From the NCBI GenBank assembly GCA_002727195.1, contig PBWH01000018.1:1-52651 (forward strand): DNA of 52,651 nt, given 5' to 3'. The stretch comes from Gemmatimonadota bacterium. GTDB lineage: Bacteria; Latescibacterota; UBA2968. The position numbers and the translations under genes were made by a program. This document shows positions 23,277 to 32,425 of the stretch, piece by piece; within the stretch, counting starts at the first letter, position 1, and each line of letters begins with the position of its first letter. A model generated the notes under the pieces. That model ran no database searches and was not told where the DNA came from. It was given only the letters and a program-made list of their open reading frames with translations.

Positions 23277-24983
23277 CTAGGCGCGTCGCTCGACCTTGAA
23301 GTTCTCGATAAAGAGCACGTCCACGCCACCCCTCAGGAGTTCCTGGACGGCCTCACGGGGTCGGCACACAATGGGCTCTTCGTGTTTGTTGAAGCTCGTG
23401 TTGATCCCGAGACTGAGTCCGGACTTCGCTTTGTAGGCCTTGAGAGCGTTGTAGACGTACTCGTTCTCTTCTGCGTTGATGATCTGGGGACGCGCCGTTC
23501 CGTCCTTGTGGACGATGCCGGGCGCCATCCGCTTCCCGAAGTCGGTCACGTCGAAGCAGACGGTCATGAATCGTGAGGCGAGTCTGCCAGGCTCGAAGTT
23601 CTTGAAGTAGAGAGGGGCATCCTCTTCGAGAATGATCGGGGCGAAGGGCATGAACTCCGTCCGATCCAGTCGCTCGTTCAGCCAGTGCATCATGGTCGGG
23701 TCTGTCGGCTCTGCCAGGATGGTGCGGTGACCGAGCGCGCGGGGTCCGTACTCCATCCTGCCATTGAACAAACCGATCACTTCCCGCTTCATCAAGCAGT
23801 CGGAAATCGCTTCTGCCGGGTCGTCCAGCTCGGTGAACGTTACCGGTGCGGCATACAACGCGTCCAGGATTTCCTGCTCGGCTGTCTCGTTCCCGCAATA
23901 GACGTTGGTCGTCTCGAGCGGCTCGAGCCCCCAGTATCTACCGAGTACGTCTAGGCACGCGCCGACAGCGACCCCTCCGTCACCCATGTGCGGGTGGACG
24001 AAGATCGTCTCGACGCCATCCAGTTCGAGGATCTTCTGGTTGATACGCACGTTCGCGAACGTTCCACCGGCCAGAGCAACCTTGCTCTTTCCGGTCTTCC
24101 TCACGGCCTCTTCGATGATCCCGCACATCGTGTCTTCCAGCACCTTCTGAGCACCGTAGGCGATCTGCTCGATCGAGTATCCTTCCAGCGCTTTCGACAG
24201 GGTCTGGTAGGCATCCCGGAAGAGCAGGTGCTTTTTGTTGAGGAAGCACATCCGCTCCGGATCGTATCCATAGTATTCCGAGATGATCTTATGGGTTTCT
24301 TCGCACGGTTCATATGCAGCGAGTCCCGTGATCTTTCCACCGTGTTTGATCGGGTTGAACCCGCAGATGTAGGTGATCAGGAACCAGAAGTTTCCGGGGG
24401 AGTGCACACGCGGCCACTCGACGACGACGTTGAGGTCCGAGCCTGTTCCCGTATAGATGCTTCCCGCAAGGCCGTCACCGCCGCCGTCCGCCGTGACCAC
24501 GAGAGCGTTGTCATATCCGGACGTGTAATAGGCGGAAGCCGCGTGGGCCCGGTGGTGATCGACATACTCGATGTCGGCTTCGATCCCGAATTCACGGACC
24601 GACTTCTGTAGGGACTGTTTGTTCTTGCTGACCATGCTGAGCATGTGGCGGGACGCCTGAACGAACGAACGGGTGGCCGTCACCGGGCCAAGCAGCCTGG
24701 AGGTGCCGGCGAAGATCCGTTGGAGCATCGTGACATCGTTGATGTCCGAGTAGATCGGGTAGTCTTCCGTCTCAACCATCGATTGAAACCCGACGCATAC
24801 GCGGTCGATGTCTCTGGGATCGATTCCCGTATGGCTCATTAGGTTCTGGAGCGAGAGGAAGGGGAAGCCGAAGTGCAGCTTGTTGCGCGAGAAGCGCTCC
24901 TCGTTGGCCGCGTAGACGATAACTCCGTCTTCGATTAGCGCGACACCGGCGTCCTTACCGTCGTGTATTCCGATTACGATCAT
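23277..24983 (-). CDS. NodU/CmcH-family O-carbamoyltransferase (copy 1)
   Basis: This 568-residue enzyme has an N-terminal Kae1/ASKHA-type domain. It opens GIHDGKDAGVALIEDG, then shows the metal/substrate His cluster VDHHRAHAASAYYTSG, ADGGGDGLAG, KITGLAAY, LAGGTFANVRINQKI and HPHMGDGGVAVGA. The C-terminal domain has NGRMEYGPRALGHRTILAEP, LNERLDRTEFMPFAP and NTSFNKHEEPIVCRP. The family makes carbamoyl-AMP from carbamoyl phosphate and ATP and transfers the carbamoyl group to a sugar hydroxyl. It is the last gene of glycan operon A and ends at the strong terminator. It has a paralogue at 33369. The acceptor sugar is not known. Confidence 0.92.
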   Translation of the reverse strand: MIVIGIHDGKDAGVALIEDGVIVYAANEERFSRNKLHFGFPFLSLQNLMSHTGIDPRDIDRVCVGFQSMVETEDYPIYSDINDVTMLQRIFAGTSRLLGPVTATRSFVQASRHMLSMVSKNKQSLQKSVREFGIEADIEYVDHHRAHAASAYYTSGYDNALVVTADGGGDGLAGSIYTGTGSDLNVVVEWPRVHSPGNFWFLITYICGFNPIKHGGKITGLAAYEPCEETHKIISEYYGYDPERMCFLNKKHLLFRDAYQTLSKALEGYSIEQIAYGAQKVLEDTMCGIIEEAVRKTGKSKVALAGGTFANVRINQKILELDGVETIFVHPHMGDGGVAVGACLDVLGRYWGLEPLETTNVYCGNETAEQEILDALYAAPVTFTELDDPAEAISDCLMKREVIGLFNGRMEYGPRALGHRTILAEPTDPTMMHWLNERLDRTEFMPFAPIILEEDAPLYFKNFEPGRLASRFMTVCFDVTDFGKRMAPGIVHKDGTARPQIINAEENEYVYNALKAYKAKSGLSLGINTSFNKHEEPIVCRPREAVQELLRGGVDVLFIENFKVERRA

Positions 24984-24994
24984 GGCTTTCCCTT

Positions 24995-26656
24995 TCAGGA
25001 ACGTTCCTGTTCGAAGGTCACCTCGTAGAGGATACCTGAGAACGACTGTCTGCTAGCGTAGATGTGTTTGTCGTAGATGCTTTCGGTCAGCCCGGAGAAG
25101 ACTTCCACCGGCTGGACGCGCACCCGAACACGATGCCCGACCTTGGGCAACTGTATCGCGTTCCGGATGTCCTTTACCGTCGTGTTGTGCTCGAGGTTGT
25201 CGATATCCTGATCGGTTCTGACCAGGACGTGAAGCGGCCTCTCCAGGTCAGCCTCCGTCAGGGCGAGACGATCTCGGTGGTATCGGTTCGAATCCTCGAC
25301 CTGCCGGTTATAGCCGTAGCTGAAGCCCACGATCAGGACGTTTGCGTCCTCGATTCGCGTTGCGAGGTAGTCGCGTGATCTATCGTAGGCGACGATCACC
25401 TGACCCAGGGTGTCCCGGAGATGCCGTGTCGAATCCCAGTTGTGGATCGCGTGGACAGTCAGAAGGGCTGTCAACAGGGGCAGCCCGATTCTCCAGGGGA
25501 GCGATCGCGAGGCTCCGGCGATCACACAGCCGATCAGGAGACTGGCAGGAACCAAGGCCACGACGACATAGCGAGCCATAAACCCCTCGGGCAGGCTCGG
25601 GAACGATGCGTAGGACAGGATCGCCAAACTGGCCCACACCGTTATCAGGCCGAGCCCGGGGAACGAGAGGGAGCTTCTGCGCCGAAGGACAAGGACAGCC
25701 CCGCTGAGCACGGTCGCCCACAGCAATGCGGGCGTCAGGACTGCGCCCAGACTGAACGCAATATCCGGACCTGACGTGCCCTTCAGCAGGTGGATGTTCC
25801 CGATCGTGAGAGTCGCGAGGGTCTCGAGGTTCGCAGGCTTCCACATCCAGCCCTGTGATCGATCCTCTGCAAACGGTGCGAAAGGTGGAACGGGGTCTGA
25901 CCCGATCGAGAGCACGGGGACGATCGTCAGGCCGATCAGGGCGATCGAAGGCAGGAATCGTCTGAGTTGATCCCGCCGATACAAGACGAGGTAGAGCAGG
26001 ACGATGGCCGGGATCAGTTTGGCCGATCCCTTTGTCCGGTGTGCGACGACCGTGACCAACACGAACAGGGCCCGGTGCAAGAACTCCTGTCGACGGTCTG
26101 ACGGCGTGTTCGCGATCATTCGCCAGAACAGTCCCAGCGCACCAAGGATAAGGAGTTCGGCCAGCAGTTCGATGTCCGAAACCCATAGGGCACTGGCGAC
26201 GCCTGGTCCGGCCAGGGCAAACGTCAGGGCGGCGATTCCGGCCGCTCGTCTGTCTAACCCGATCGTCAGTGCAAAACGTGCGATTGCGGCGGTAACACCT
26301 GCGAACAGGACAGACTTGAAGCCGTAGTAGACCCAGGGCGTCTCGCCGGCTAGGGCATCCAGGGCCTTGAAACCGAGTATCTGGACCGGCCGATACTGGA
26401 AGCCCCAACCCTCGGGGATCGGTCGCAGGATCTCCCATACAACGGTGAGCCAGCCTGTGTCGCGTGCCTGGTTGATCCAGTCGTAGTCGTTGTCGAACAG
26501 GCGGAGTCCGGACAGGACGGACGCGCAGATAAGGAACGCGATCGATCCCGTCCAGATGGGCAGGCCTCGTCCGGAAAACCAGCGGGTGACGGCGTCTAGT
26601 TGCAGCGCGTCAGGCTGTCGAGGATGCGATAGTATCGCTTTTGCATCCGTGGCCAT
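24995..26656 (-). CDS. Multispanning membrane protein, GT39/ArnT-like glycosyltransferase candidate
   Basis: This 553-residue protein has about eleven membrane spans between residues 35 and 410. Between the first two spans is a periplasmic loop with LFDNDYDWINQARDTGW, in the place where lipid-linked-sugar transferases carry their catalytic Asp pair. It is followed by a roughly 140-residue soluble C-terminal part (VLIVGFSYGYNRQVEDSN, VRVRVQPVEVFSGL). The architecture suggests a GT-C type transferase; the family assignment is by topology only. The ATG at 26656 is supported by AGGAG six bases upstream, but it lies 61 bases inside the upstream gene, an unusually long same-strand overlap. Confidence 0.68.
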   Translation of the reverse strand: MATDAKAILSHPRQPDALQLDAVTRWFSGRGLPIWTGSIAFLICASVLSGLRLFDNDYDWINQARDTGWLTVVWEILRPIPEGWGFQYRPVQILGFKALDALAGETPWVYYGFKSVLFAGVTAAIARFALTIGLDRRAAGIAALTFALAGPGVASALWVSDIELLAELLILGALGLFWRMIANTPSDRRQEFLHRALFVLVTVVAHRTKGSAKLIPAIVLLYLVLYRRDQLRRFLPSIALIGLTIVPVLSIGSDPVPPFAPFAEDRSQGWMWKPANLETLATLTIGNIHLLKGTSGPDIAFSLGAVLTPALLWATVLSGAVLVLRRRSSLSFPGLGLITVWASLAILSYASFPSLPEGFMARYVVVALVPASLLIGCVIAGASRSLPWRIGLPLLTALLTVHAIHNWDSTRHLRDTLGQVIVAYDRSRDYLATRIEDANVLIVGFSYGYNRQVEDSNRYHRDRLALTEADLERPLHVLVRTDQDIDNLEHNTTVKDIRNAIQLPKVGHRVRVRVQPVEVFSGLTESIYDKHIYASRQSFSGILYEVTFEQERS

Positions 26657-27792
26657 TCACATCTCCTGAAGGCTTTCGTGGCTTTCCGAGCCATGTCGTC
26701 GCGGAGGTCCGGATTCTGGTATAGCCGGATGATGTTCTCTGCGAGTTGCTCGGGGCTATCGTGATCGTAGTAAGCGACTTCGTTGTCGCCGAAATAGGAT
26801 TCCACGGTGCCGATGCGTGAGCAGACGGACGGGAGGCCCATCGCCACGTATTCGAGCAGACGCACGGGCAGCATCACCTTGTCGACAAAGACGTCCTTCT
26901 TGCAGGGGACGAGACCCAGGTCCGCCCGACGGATCAACTCCGGGACCTGTTCGACCGGAACCCGATCGTGGAATCGGATCAGGTCGGTCATGCCCCGGTC
27001 CTTTACCCATCCTTTTACTTCCTCGAGGTATTTCTCTTCACCGTCACCGTAGATGTCCATTTCCAGCTCGGGAATCGACTTGCGAGCGAGCGAGAAGCCT
27101 TTCAGCGCGGTCTCAAAGCTGTATCGCCGCAGGATTTGCCCGTGGTGGAACAAGCGGAACGGGTTCTTCCGGTTCATCTCGGTGGGGTGTGGCGCTCCGG
27201 ACCCGTCGTATCTGAAATACCTCGGGTCCGGAGCGTTCATAACGACCTCCAACTTGTGGGCTATGGGATTCCGCGTGAGAAAGAGGTCGCGGATGTTTCT
27301 GTTGACGGTCATCACCGCGTCCGCGTAAGCCAGGCTGGCCTGCTCCAGAAAGACGAGAAGCTTGAAGAATCGTGACCGCTCGTCGACCCCATACAGGGAC
27401 TGGAACAGTTCGGGCGTGATGTCGTGCATGTCGAGAAGGACACGCGCACCGAGAATCTTGGGCAGTAAAGTCGTGAAGACGAGCACGTCCGGCATGTTGT
27501 GCACCTGGACGACGGGATACCGGTTTCGGATGGTGAGCACGGACAGCTTGAGGAACGCGAGGATGAAGAATCCCGCATACTCAGCCAGATACTCGGCCAC
27601 CCCCTGGCCACGCCGGTGCTGAAGTGGCAGCCTGTGGACGTTGACGTTGCCGATACGTTCGGTCACCTGCTCACCATCCCCCCGCAGACAGACGAGGTCG
27701 ACGACGTCGCCGCGGTCTGCGAGTGCCTCGCACTGACGGCGAACCCTTACGTCGTGCGGGTAGTAGGCGTGGACGACCATCCCGACTCTCAC
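26596..27792 (-). CDS. GT4-family glycosyltransferase
   Basis: This 398-residue protein has a GT-B fold. The N-terminal domain opens VGMVVHAYYPHDVRVRRQCE with VQVHNMPDVLVF and LLDMHDITPELF. The C-terminal domain shows DIYGDGEEKYLEEV, the retaining-transferase segment DLGLVPCKKDVFVDKVMLP, and KLLEYVAMGLPSV-like text (RLLEYVAMGLPSVCSRI). It would add a sugar from a nucleotide donor on the cytoplasmic face. GTG start behind GGAGG, overlapping the next upstream gene by 4 bases. The 'DKVMLPVRLLEYVAMG' pattern is common in exopolysaccharide loci. Donor and linkage cannot be inferred. Confidence 0.88.
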   Translation of the reverse strand: MRVGMVVHAYYPHDVRVRRQCEALADRGDVVDLVCLRGDGEQVTERIGNVNVHRLPLQHRRGQGVAEYLAEYAGFFILAFLKLSVLTIRNRYPVVQVHNMPDVLVFTTLLPKILGARVLLDMHDITPELFQSLYGVDERSRFFKLLVFLEQASLAYADAVMTVNRNIRDLFLTRNPIAHKLEVVMNAPDPRYFRYDGSGAPHPTEMNRKNPFRLFHHGQILRRYSFETALKGFSLARKSIPELEMDIYGDGEEKYLEEVKGWVKDRGMTDLIRFHDRVPVEQVPELIRRADLGLVPCKKDVFVDKVMLPVRLLEYVAMGLPSVCSRIGTVESYFGDNEVAYYDHDSPEQLAENIIRLYQNPDLRDDMARKATKAFRRCEWPRMQKRYYRILDSLTRCN

Positions 27793-28727
27793 GACCGATC
27801 CTCCAGAACGTTCTCGTAGATGTTCCGGATGCGCTGCCCGACCGCTTCAGCTGATAGAGGCGCGATGGCCTCACGGCCGTTTGTGCGGCGCGGTGTCTTC
27901 AGCACCTGCTCGATGGCCTCGGCGATCTGATCCGGGGCTGCATCGGCGAGGAGACAGTTTTCTGTGTTGCCGATCACCTGACGGACATCACCCACGTCGG
28001 TGGACACGATCGGCAGGTTGCAGGCCATTGCTTCTTTGACCGCGTTGGGGGAGCCCTCGCGGGAAGACGTGAGCAGCAAGAGATCAGCAGCGTTCATGTA
28101 TGTCGGGAGGTCGCTGTGGGGTTTGTTGAATACCACGAGCGGATCGATTGCCCGGCCGTTCTCGCGTACGGAGGCGAGGGCGCTGTCCGCGAGTTCGAAC
28201 TGTTTCTCGGGACGCGAGGGATCGGAGACGAACAGCGCATAACGGCCTTTTGTGTCGAGACCCAGGCGCTGGCGTGCCTTGTAGCGGGACATCGGCTGGA
28301 ACTGACCGAGGTCAATCCCATTCGGGATGATGTGACTGTCGACGTCGAGCTGCCGCTGCATCTCGACAGACTTGACGATGCAGGCCGACGCACGGCGCGA
28401 TACCCAGCGGGAAATCGGGCTGATCCTCGGGCTGACGAGGTCGGTGCCGCAGAACGACACGACAAACGGGATCCTGCTTTGCAAGGCGAGAGGGATGCCG
28501 TTATACCCGAAGTGCGCGTGGGCAAGGTCATAGTCGTTCGACTTGATCTTGCGGCGGACTTCCGGGATGCCGCCGAGGAGCTCCCACTTGTTCTTCTTCA
28601 CGTCGAGGAAGACCACGTCGACGTCAACGCCCAGACCTCTCAGGGAATCGATCTGCGTGGCGACGAATGCGCCCAACCCTGGGTCCCGGTCGACGGGATA
28701 CATACTCGTGACGGCGAGAACCTTCAC
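27789..28727 (-). CDS. GT4-family glycosyltransferase
   Basis: This 312-residue protein begins KVLAVTSMYPVDRDPGLGAF and continues with DLAHAHFGYNGIPLAL and VVSFCGTDLVSPR, the acceptor-domain pattern of GT4. The C-terminal half has PNGIDLGQFQP, LFVSDPSRPEKQFELADSAL, LLLTSSREGSPNAVKEAMAC and IVSTDVGDVRQVI, which includes the family's nucleotide-sugar-binding ExxxxxxxE region. At 312 residues it is somewhat short for the family but complete at both ends. GTG start behind GAGG. It overlaps the genes on both sides by 4 bases, so translation is coupled. Confidence 0.9.
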   Translation of the reverse strand: MKVLAVTSMYPVDRDPGLGAFVATQIDSLRGLGVDVDVVFLDVKKNKWELLGGIPEVRRKIKSNDYDLAHAHFGYNGIPLALQSRIPFVVSFCGTDLVSPRISPISRWVSRRASACIVKSVEMQRQLDVDSHIIPNGIDLGQFQPMSRYKARQRLGLDTKGRYALFVSDPSRPEKQFELADSALASVRENGRAIDPLVVFNKPHSDLPTYMNAADLLLLTSSREGSPNAVKEAMACNLPIVSTDVGDVRQVIGNTENCLLADAAPDQIAEAIEQVLKTPRRTNGREAIAPLSAEAVGQRIRNIYENVLEDRS

Positions 28728-29527
28728 GAATGCCTCTCGATCTTAATCCCGCGGCACACGTGCATGCTCTTGAACAGGCCCGTGTAGCCGAGCGGTGTGT
28801 ATGAGAGATTTGCCTCGTCGAACCAGGACACCATCTCACTCTCGGAGACGAATTTCTGTAGCGGGTTGTAGAGCCAGTCCACAAGGTCGATAGTCAGGTC
28901 GTTCTCCGACGCTTTCCGGCTCCCCGTTGCTTTCAGGAGCGACCAGTAGAGCGGCACGAACGGAAGGACCGTGGAACGTCTGAGGCTAGAGGGGACCTTT
29001 CCGAACAGGCCGCGTGTCTTGGTGTGTACGATCCCCAGCCCGTTCTCGCGTCCGATGGAGTAGAGGACGGTGCCGCCAGATGTAAGGACTCGAGCAGCCT
29101 CGAGGAATCCTCGCTGCGGGTCAGGTGTGTGCTGGAGCATGTAGACGCAGAGCACGATGTCGAATTTGCCGTTCTCATACGGCAGGCCCAGGACCGAACC
29201 TTCCGTCACAGAGATGTCGACACCAGACGCGGCCGCGTTCGCTTCGATCGTGTTGACGTTGTCGGGGGAGACGTCCAGGGCCTCGATTTCGAGGTGAGGA
29301 TATGCCTGCTTCAACAGGATTGAGAACTTCCCCGAACCGGCACCGATGTCGAGGAGCGACGAAGCCGTGAGAAGACGCTCGTGGCCGACGTGGTCCACGA
29401 TGAATCTGAGGAACCCGGCGTCCTGGACGTCGTAGTCCTTCCAGAAGTACTGTCCGTAGAAGTCACCGGACGCCTTCTGCTCGGGGGTATGGATGTTGAT
29501 CGTAGCGCTCATGTCGTTCGTGCCCAT
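28724..29527 (-). CDS. SAM-dependent methyltransferase (class I)
   Basis: This protein of up to 267 residues has motif I as LLDIGAGSGKFS near 60, an acidic residue at the end of strand 2 (EALDVSP), VTEGSVLGLPYENGKFDIVL (motifs II/III), and LQHTPDPQRGFLEAARVLTS (post-motif). It probably methylates a sugar or lipid-linked intermediate in operon A. Two ATG codons (29527 and 29512) are possible starts; the first touches its AAGGA directly, the second is 15 bases further, so the start is uncertain by five residues. The C-terminal ~90 residues (LRRSTVLPFVPLYWSLLKAT) contain a hydrophobic stretch that may dock on the membrane. Confidence 0.85.
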   Translation of the reverse strand: MGTNDMSATINIHTPEQKASGDFYGQYFWKDYDVQDAGFLRFIVDHVGHERLLTASSLLDIGAGSGKFSILLKQAYPHLEIEALDVSPDNVNTIEANAAASGVDISVTEGSVLGLPYENGKFDIVLCVYMLQHTPDPQRGFLEAARVLTSGGTVLYSIGRENGLGIVHTKTRGLFGKVPSSLRRSTVLPFVPLYWSLLKATGSRKASENDLTIDLVDWLYNPLQKFVSESEMVSWFDEANLSYTPLGYTGLFKSMHVCRGIKIERHS

Positions 29528-29547
29528 TCCTTCTGTGGTTGCGAATC

Positions 29548-30720
29548 TCAGGTCGATGGGACGGGGACCATCGGCACGGCAACCGGCTGCCGTGCCGATA
29601 CAGGTTTGCCATACACTGATGTCGTTCGGTCGACCGTGGTCTGGACACTGAAGTCGCCCAGGGCGCGTGCGCGTCCGAAGATGCCCATCGCTTCTCGCTG
29701 GACCGGATTCCGGACCAGTTCGAGCACGCGACTCGCAAGCGCCTCAGCATCTCCCACGGGAACGAGGTATCCCTCAATGCCGTGGGAGATGAGTTCGGGA
29801 ACACCGCCGACCAGCGTGGATACGACCGGTCTGGCCAGCAGCATCGACTCCAGGATGGCGTTGGGAAGTCCTTCCGTAACTGAGCTCAGGAGGGAGACGT
29901 CACCCAGGACGATCAGGTCAGCCACGTCTTCCCTGAATCCGAGGAAGCGTACGTGATCGATGATACCCAGACGGTGCGCCTCTTCGATGAGTTGGCGACG
30001 GTAGGCGTCGAATCCCCCACCGGCGATCAGCAGGTAGGTATCCCGCGCCTGGGCCTGCACACGGCGGAAAGCACGCAGCATCGTGACCAGATCCTTCTTG
30101 GGGTCGATTCGTGAGACGGCGGTCAGGACCACACTCTCGGCTGGAATCTGGAGCTCCCGCCGCAGGTCGAGTAGGCGCGAACCAGACGGATAGGGCTTGT
30201 CGGTGATTCCGTTGTGGATGACCGTGCAATCGTCCCAGCCATAGCTGGCCATTCGGTCAGCGATAGCGCGGGAGTTAACCGTTCGGGCATCGGAGAAGGT
30301 GCCGATGAAGCCGTTCAGGATGGCGTGAACCACCCGCTTGATGCGGCTGTGCTGCGGGTCGATTCCCAGCCCGCGCTGTGAGACCACGACGTTCGGTACT
30401 CCGGCAAGCCTAGCGGCCCAGCCTCCGAAGAGATTCGCGATGTAAAGGGTCGTATGGACTGTCGAGGGTTGGATGCGCCTGATGTGGCCGAGTAACCTCG
30501 TGAAGGTCACCACGTCGAACAGACCTCGACGGTTGAGCACGATGACCTGATCAGCGGCCAGATGGAAATTGTCCAGGAGGGATCCCTCACCGTCTAGGCA
30601 GATGACAGTCGTGCGATACTGCGTGTCGTCGAGGTGCTCGATCAGTCGAAGCAGCTGTTTCTCGGCGCCCCCGATTTCAGGGCGCGGGATTACATAGACA
30701 ATGTCTGTACGCTTGGTCAA
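29548..30720 (-). CDS. GT4-family glycosyltransferase
   Basis: This 390-residue protein is a clear GT4 with VYVIPRPEIGGAEKQLLRLI, THTTLYIANLFGGWAARLAG-type text (VHTTLYIANLFGG), VVSQRGLGIDP, TVIHNGITDKPYP, VSRIDPKKDLVTMLRAF, VRFLGFREDVADLIVLGDVS and LLSSVTEGLPNAILESMLLA. The last segment holds the donor-phosphate Glu pair. The only suitable start is TTG at 30720 with a weak binding site (GGAT), overlapped by the preceding gene's termination region. It probably extends the glycan of operon A. A proline-valine tail (QPVAVPMVPVPST) ends the protein. Confidence 0.88.
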   Translation of the reverse strand: MTKRTDIVYVIPRPEIGGAEKQLLRLIEHLDDTQYRTTVICLDGEGSLLDNFHLAADQVIVLNRRGLFDVVTFTRLLGHIRRIQPSTVHTTLYIANLFGGWAARLAGVPNVVVSQRGLGIDPQHSRIKRVVHAILNGFIGTFSDARTVNSRAIADRMASYGWDDCTVIHNGITDKPYPSGSRLLDLRRELQIPAESVVLTAVSRIDPKKDLVTMLRAFRRVQAQARDTYLLIAGGGFDAYRRQLIEEAHRLGIIDHVRFLGFREDVADLIVLGDVSLLSSVTEGLPNAILESMLLARPVVSTLVGGVPELISHGIEGYLVPVGDAEALASRVLELVRNPVQREAMGIFGRARALGDFSVQTTVDRTTSVYGKPVSARQPVAVPMVPVPST

Positions 30721-30722
30721 CG

Positions 30723-31652
30723 TCAGATCCGTTTGTTGATCATGTCGGCGATCAGGCCCAGCGCGATGGTCTGGAAGGACCCGAGGAGGAGGAGGACGGA
30801 CGTTTCTGCCAGGCCACCGGTTACGATGATTTCGTGCGCCAGCTTGCCCATGCCCAGGGTTCCGAGCCCGGCGCCCAGCGGCATGAACACCCGAAGCGGG
30901 TTGAAGTAGACCGTGGTGCGCACGATCAGCATGAAGAAGCGATAGGTGTCCTTGATCGGATGGATCTTGGACTTACCCTTTCGGACGTAATATTCGATCG
31001 GCGTGTACTTGACCCGGAAACCGTGCGTGAGCGAGCAAAGGGTGATCGTCGTTGTGAACGAGAAGCCCTGCGGCAAGATCTTGAAGAACCGGAGCGCGAG
31101 ATCCTTCCTGAACACGCGGAGACCCGAGTTGTAATCCGGGATCTTCGTTTCGGCTAGGTAGTTAGCGAGCTTGGAGAGGACCCACTTCGCCGGACGGCGG
31201 ATCAAGGGAATCCTTGCGCCGCCGCCGACACGGGCGCCCACGACCATGTCATACTCGCCGGCATCCCGAAGGAGGTCTGGGATCCGGTCCGCCGGGTAGG
31301 TGCTGTCGGCGTCGGTTATGACGATCCAGTCACCCATGGCCGCCTGAATACCGGTCTTGAGCCCCGCGCCGTATCCACGGTTCTCCTCGTGACGAACGAC
31401 ACGCGCACCCGTCGACCTCACGAGTTCGGACGTCTTGTCCGTGGAGCCGTCGTCGACCACGATGACCTCGTAGTCGTAATGCGAACGGGCCATCACATCG
31501 CACACGCCTTCGACGCTCTCGACGATACCTTCCTCTTCGTTGTATGCGGGGATGACGATGGAAACCATACCGACCCGCTTCGGTTCGTCGTGGGCCGGCA
31601 GATCCCGGTCAAGTGTCAGGACCGCTTCTTCGCTTTCAAAACGATCGTCCAT
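30723..31652 (-). CDS. GT2 glycosyltransferase with C-terminal membrane spans (DPM1/GtrB-like)
   Basis: The chosen ATG (31652) follows GGAG by eight bases and gives 309 residues; an upstream start would lengthen the overlap with the neighbour. The GT-A core shows VSIVIPAYNEEEGI, VIVVDDGSTDKTSE, RGYGAGLKTGIQAA and the donor/metal motif DWIVITDADSTYP. Two or three C-terminal membrane helices follow (VFMPLGAGLGTLGM, TSVLLLLGSFQTIALGLIAD). Relatives move a sugar from a nucleotide donor to polyprenyl phosphate, giving a lipid-linked donor for GT-C enzymes such as the multispanning proteins in this window. It overlaps the upstream methyltransferase by 37 bases. Confidence 0.9.
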   Translation of the reverse strand: MDDRFESEEAVLTLDRDLPAHDEPKRVGMVSIVIPAYNEEEGIVESVEGVCDVMARSHYDYEVIVVDDGSTDKTSELVRSTGARVVRHEENRGYGAGLKTGIQAAMGDWIVITDADSTYPADRIPDLLRDAGEYDMVVGARVGGGARIPLIRRPAKWVLSKLANYLAETKIPDYNSGLRVFRKDLALRFFKILPQGFSFTTTITLCSLTHGFRVKYTPIEYYVRKGKSKIHPIKDTYRFFMLIVRTTVYFNPLRVFMPLGAGLGTLGMGKLAHEIIVTGGLAETSVLLLLGSFQTIALGLIADMINKRI

Positions 31653-32425
31653 CCGAGTTTCTCCAGGTTGGGGTGTGTTTCGGTGTAGGTTTCCAGTTTT
31701 CTGTTGAGCCATTGATTTAGCCGTACCCAGTTGAGTACCCCGAATCCGAACGTGTGGTATTTCTGTGATTCGATGTCATATCCAAGCTGCATAAGCGTGT
31801 TCGCGATGGCTTCGACCTCGAAACGGTGCCGATTGTGCGTGAAGTAGGGGGCATCGAGCTTGCCTAGGAGCGCTTTGACGCGACGACGGATCCGCGCGGG
31901 TATCAAGACCTGGGTGACCGCATTCTTGGTCGTCTTAAGCGCGTCGTCCACCTTGATGAACGGCGATGCCGCGTTCGGCAGCGATATCACGAGGTTTCCA
32001 CCAGGTGCGAGTATCCGTGTCATCTCCGCAAGGACCGATTCGGGCGACGGGATATACTCCATCAGTCCGAGTGCCATGACCGTGTCGAAGGTCTCGTCGC
32101 CAAACGGGATGGCTGTCGCATCCGAGGCCGCGAGGTCGACCGATTTCCGTCTGTCGTGAGCGGCGGTCTGTGCGTTCCGAAGCATGGGCACGGCAAAGTC
32201 GGTGGCCGTGATGTCGGCACTTTCGGGGAGCTCGATCGTGACGTTTCCGGGGCCACACCCCACGTCGAGGATCCGTCCCGGTGTTCGTCCCGCGTAAGCG
32301 AGGGCTGTCCGTCGTCTCTCCCACAGGTTGTGCTCATAGATGGATGACGGTCTGGTGTCATAGAGACGATCCCAGTTTTCCGCTTCAGCGCTGAAACGTT
32401 TGCGGATGGTCGCCGTGGCGTTCAT
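31616..32425 (-). CDS. SAM-dependent methyltransferase
   Basis: The 269-residue form starts at the ATG that overlaps the upstream stop (ATGA) and lies seven bases after GGAG. Motif I is ILDVGCGPGNVTIEL, then ATDFAVPML, LAASDATAIPFGDETFDTVM and ALGLMEYIPSPESVLAEM, with GGNLVISLPNA (post-motif strand). This is a typical small-molecule/sugar O-methyltransferase or 3-demethylubiquinone-like fold. The C-terminal part (LGKLDAPYFTHNRHRFEVEA) resembles other methyltransferases in polysaccharide clusters. The substrate is unknown; it is likely glycan-related, given six such enzymes in the cluster. Confidence 0.85.
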   Translation of the reverse strand: MNATATIRKRFSAEAENWDRLYDTRPSSIYEHNLWERRRTALAYAGRTPGRILDVGCGPGNVTIELPESADITATDFAVPMLRNAQTAAHDRRKSVDLAASDATAIPFGDETFDTVMALGLMEYIPSPESVLAEMTRILAPGGNLVISLPNAASPFIKVDDALKTTKNAVTQVLIPARIRRRVKALLGKLDAPYFTHNRHRFEVEAIANTLMQLGYDIESQKYHTFGFGVLNWVRLNQWLNRKLETYTETHPNLEKLGWTIVLKAKKRS

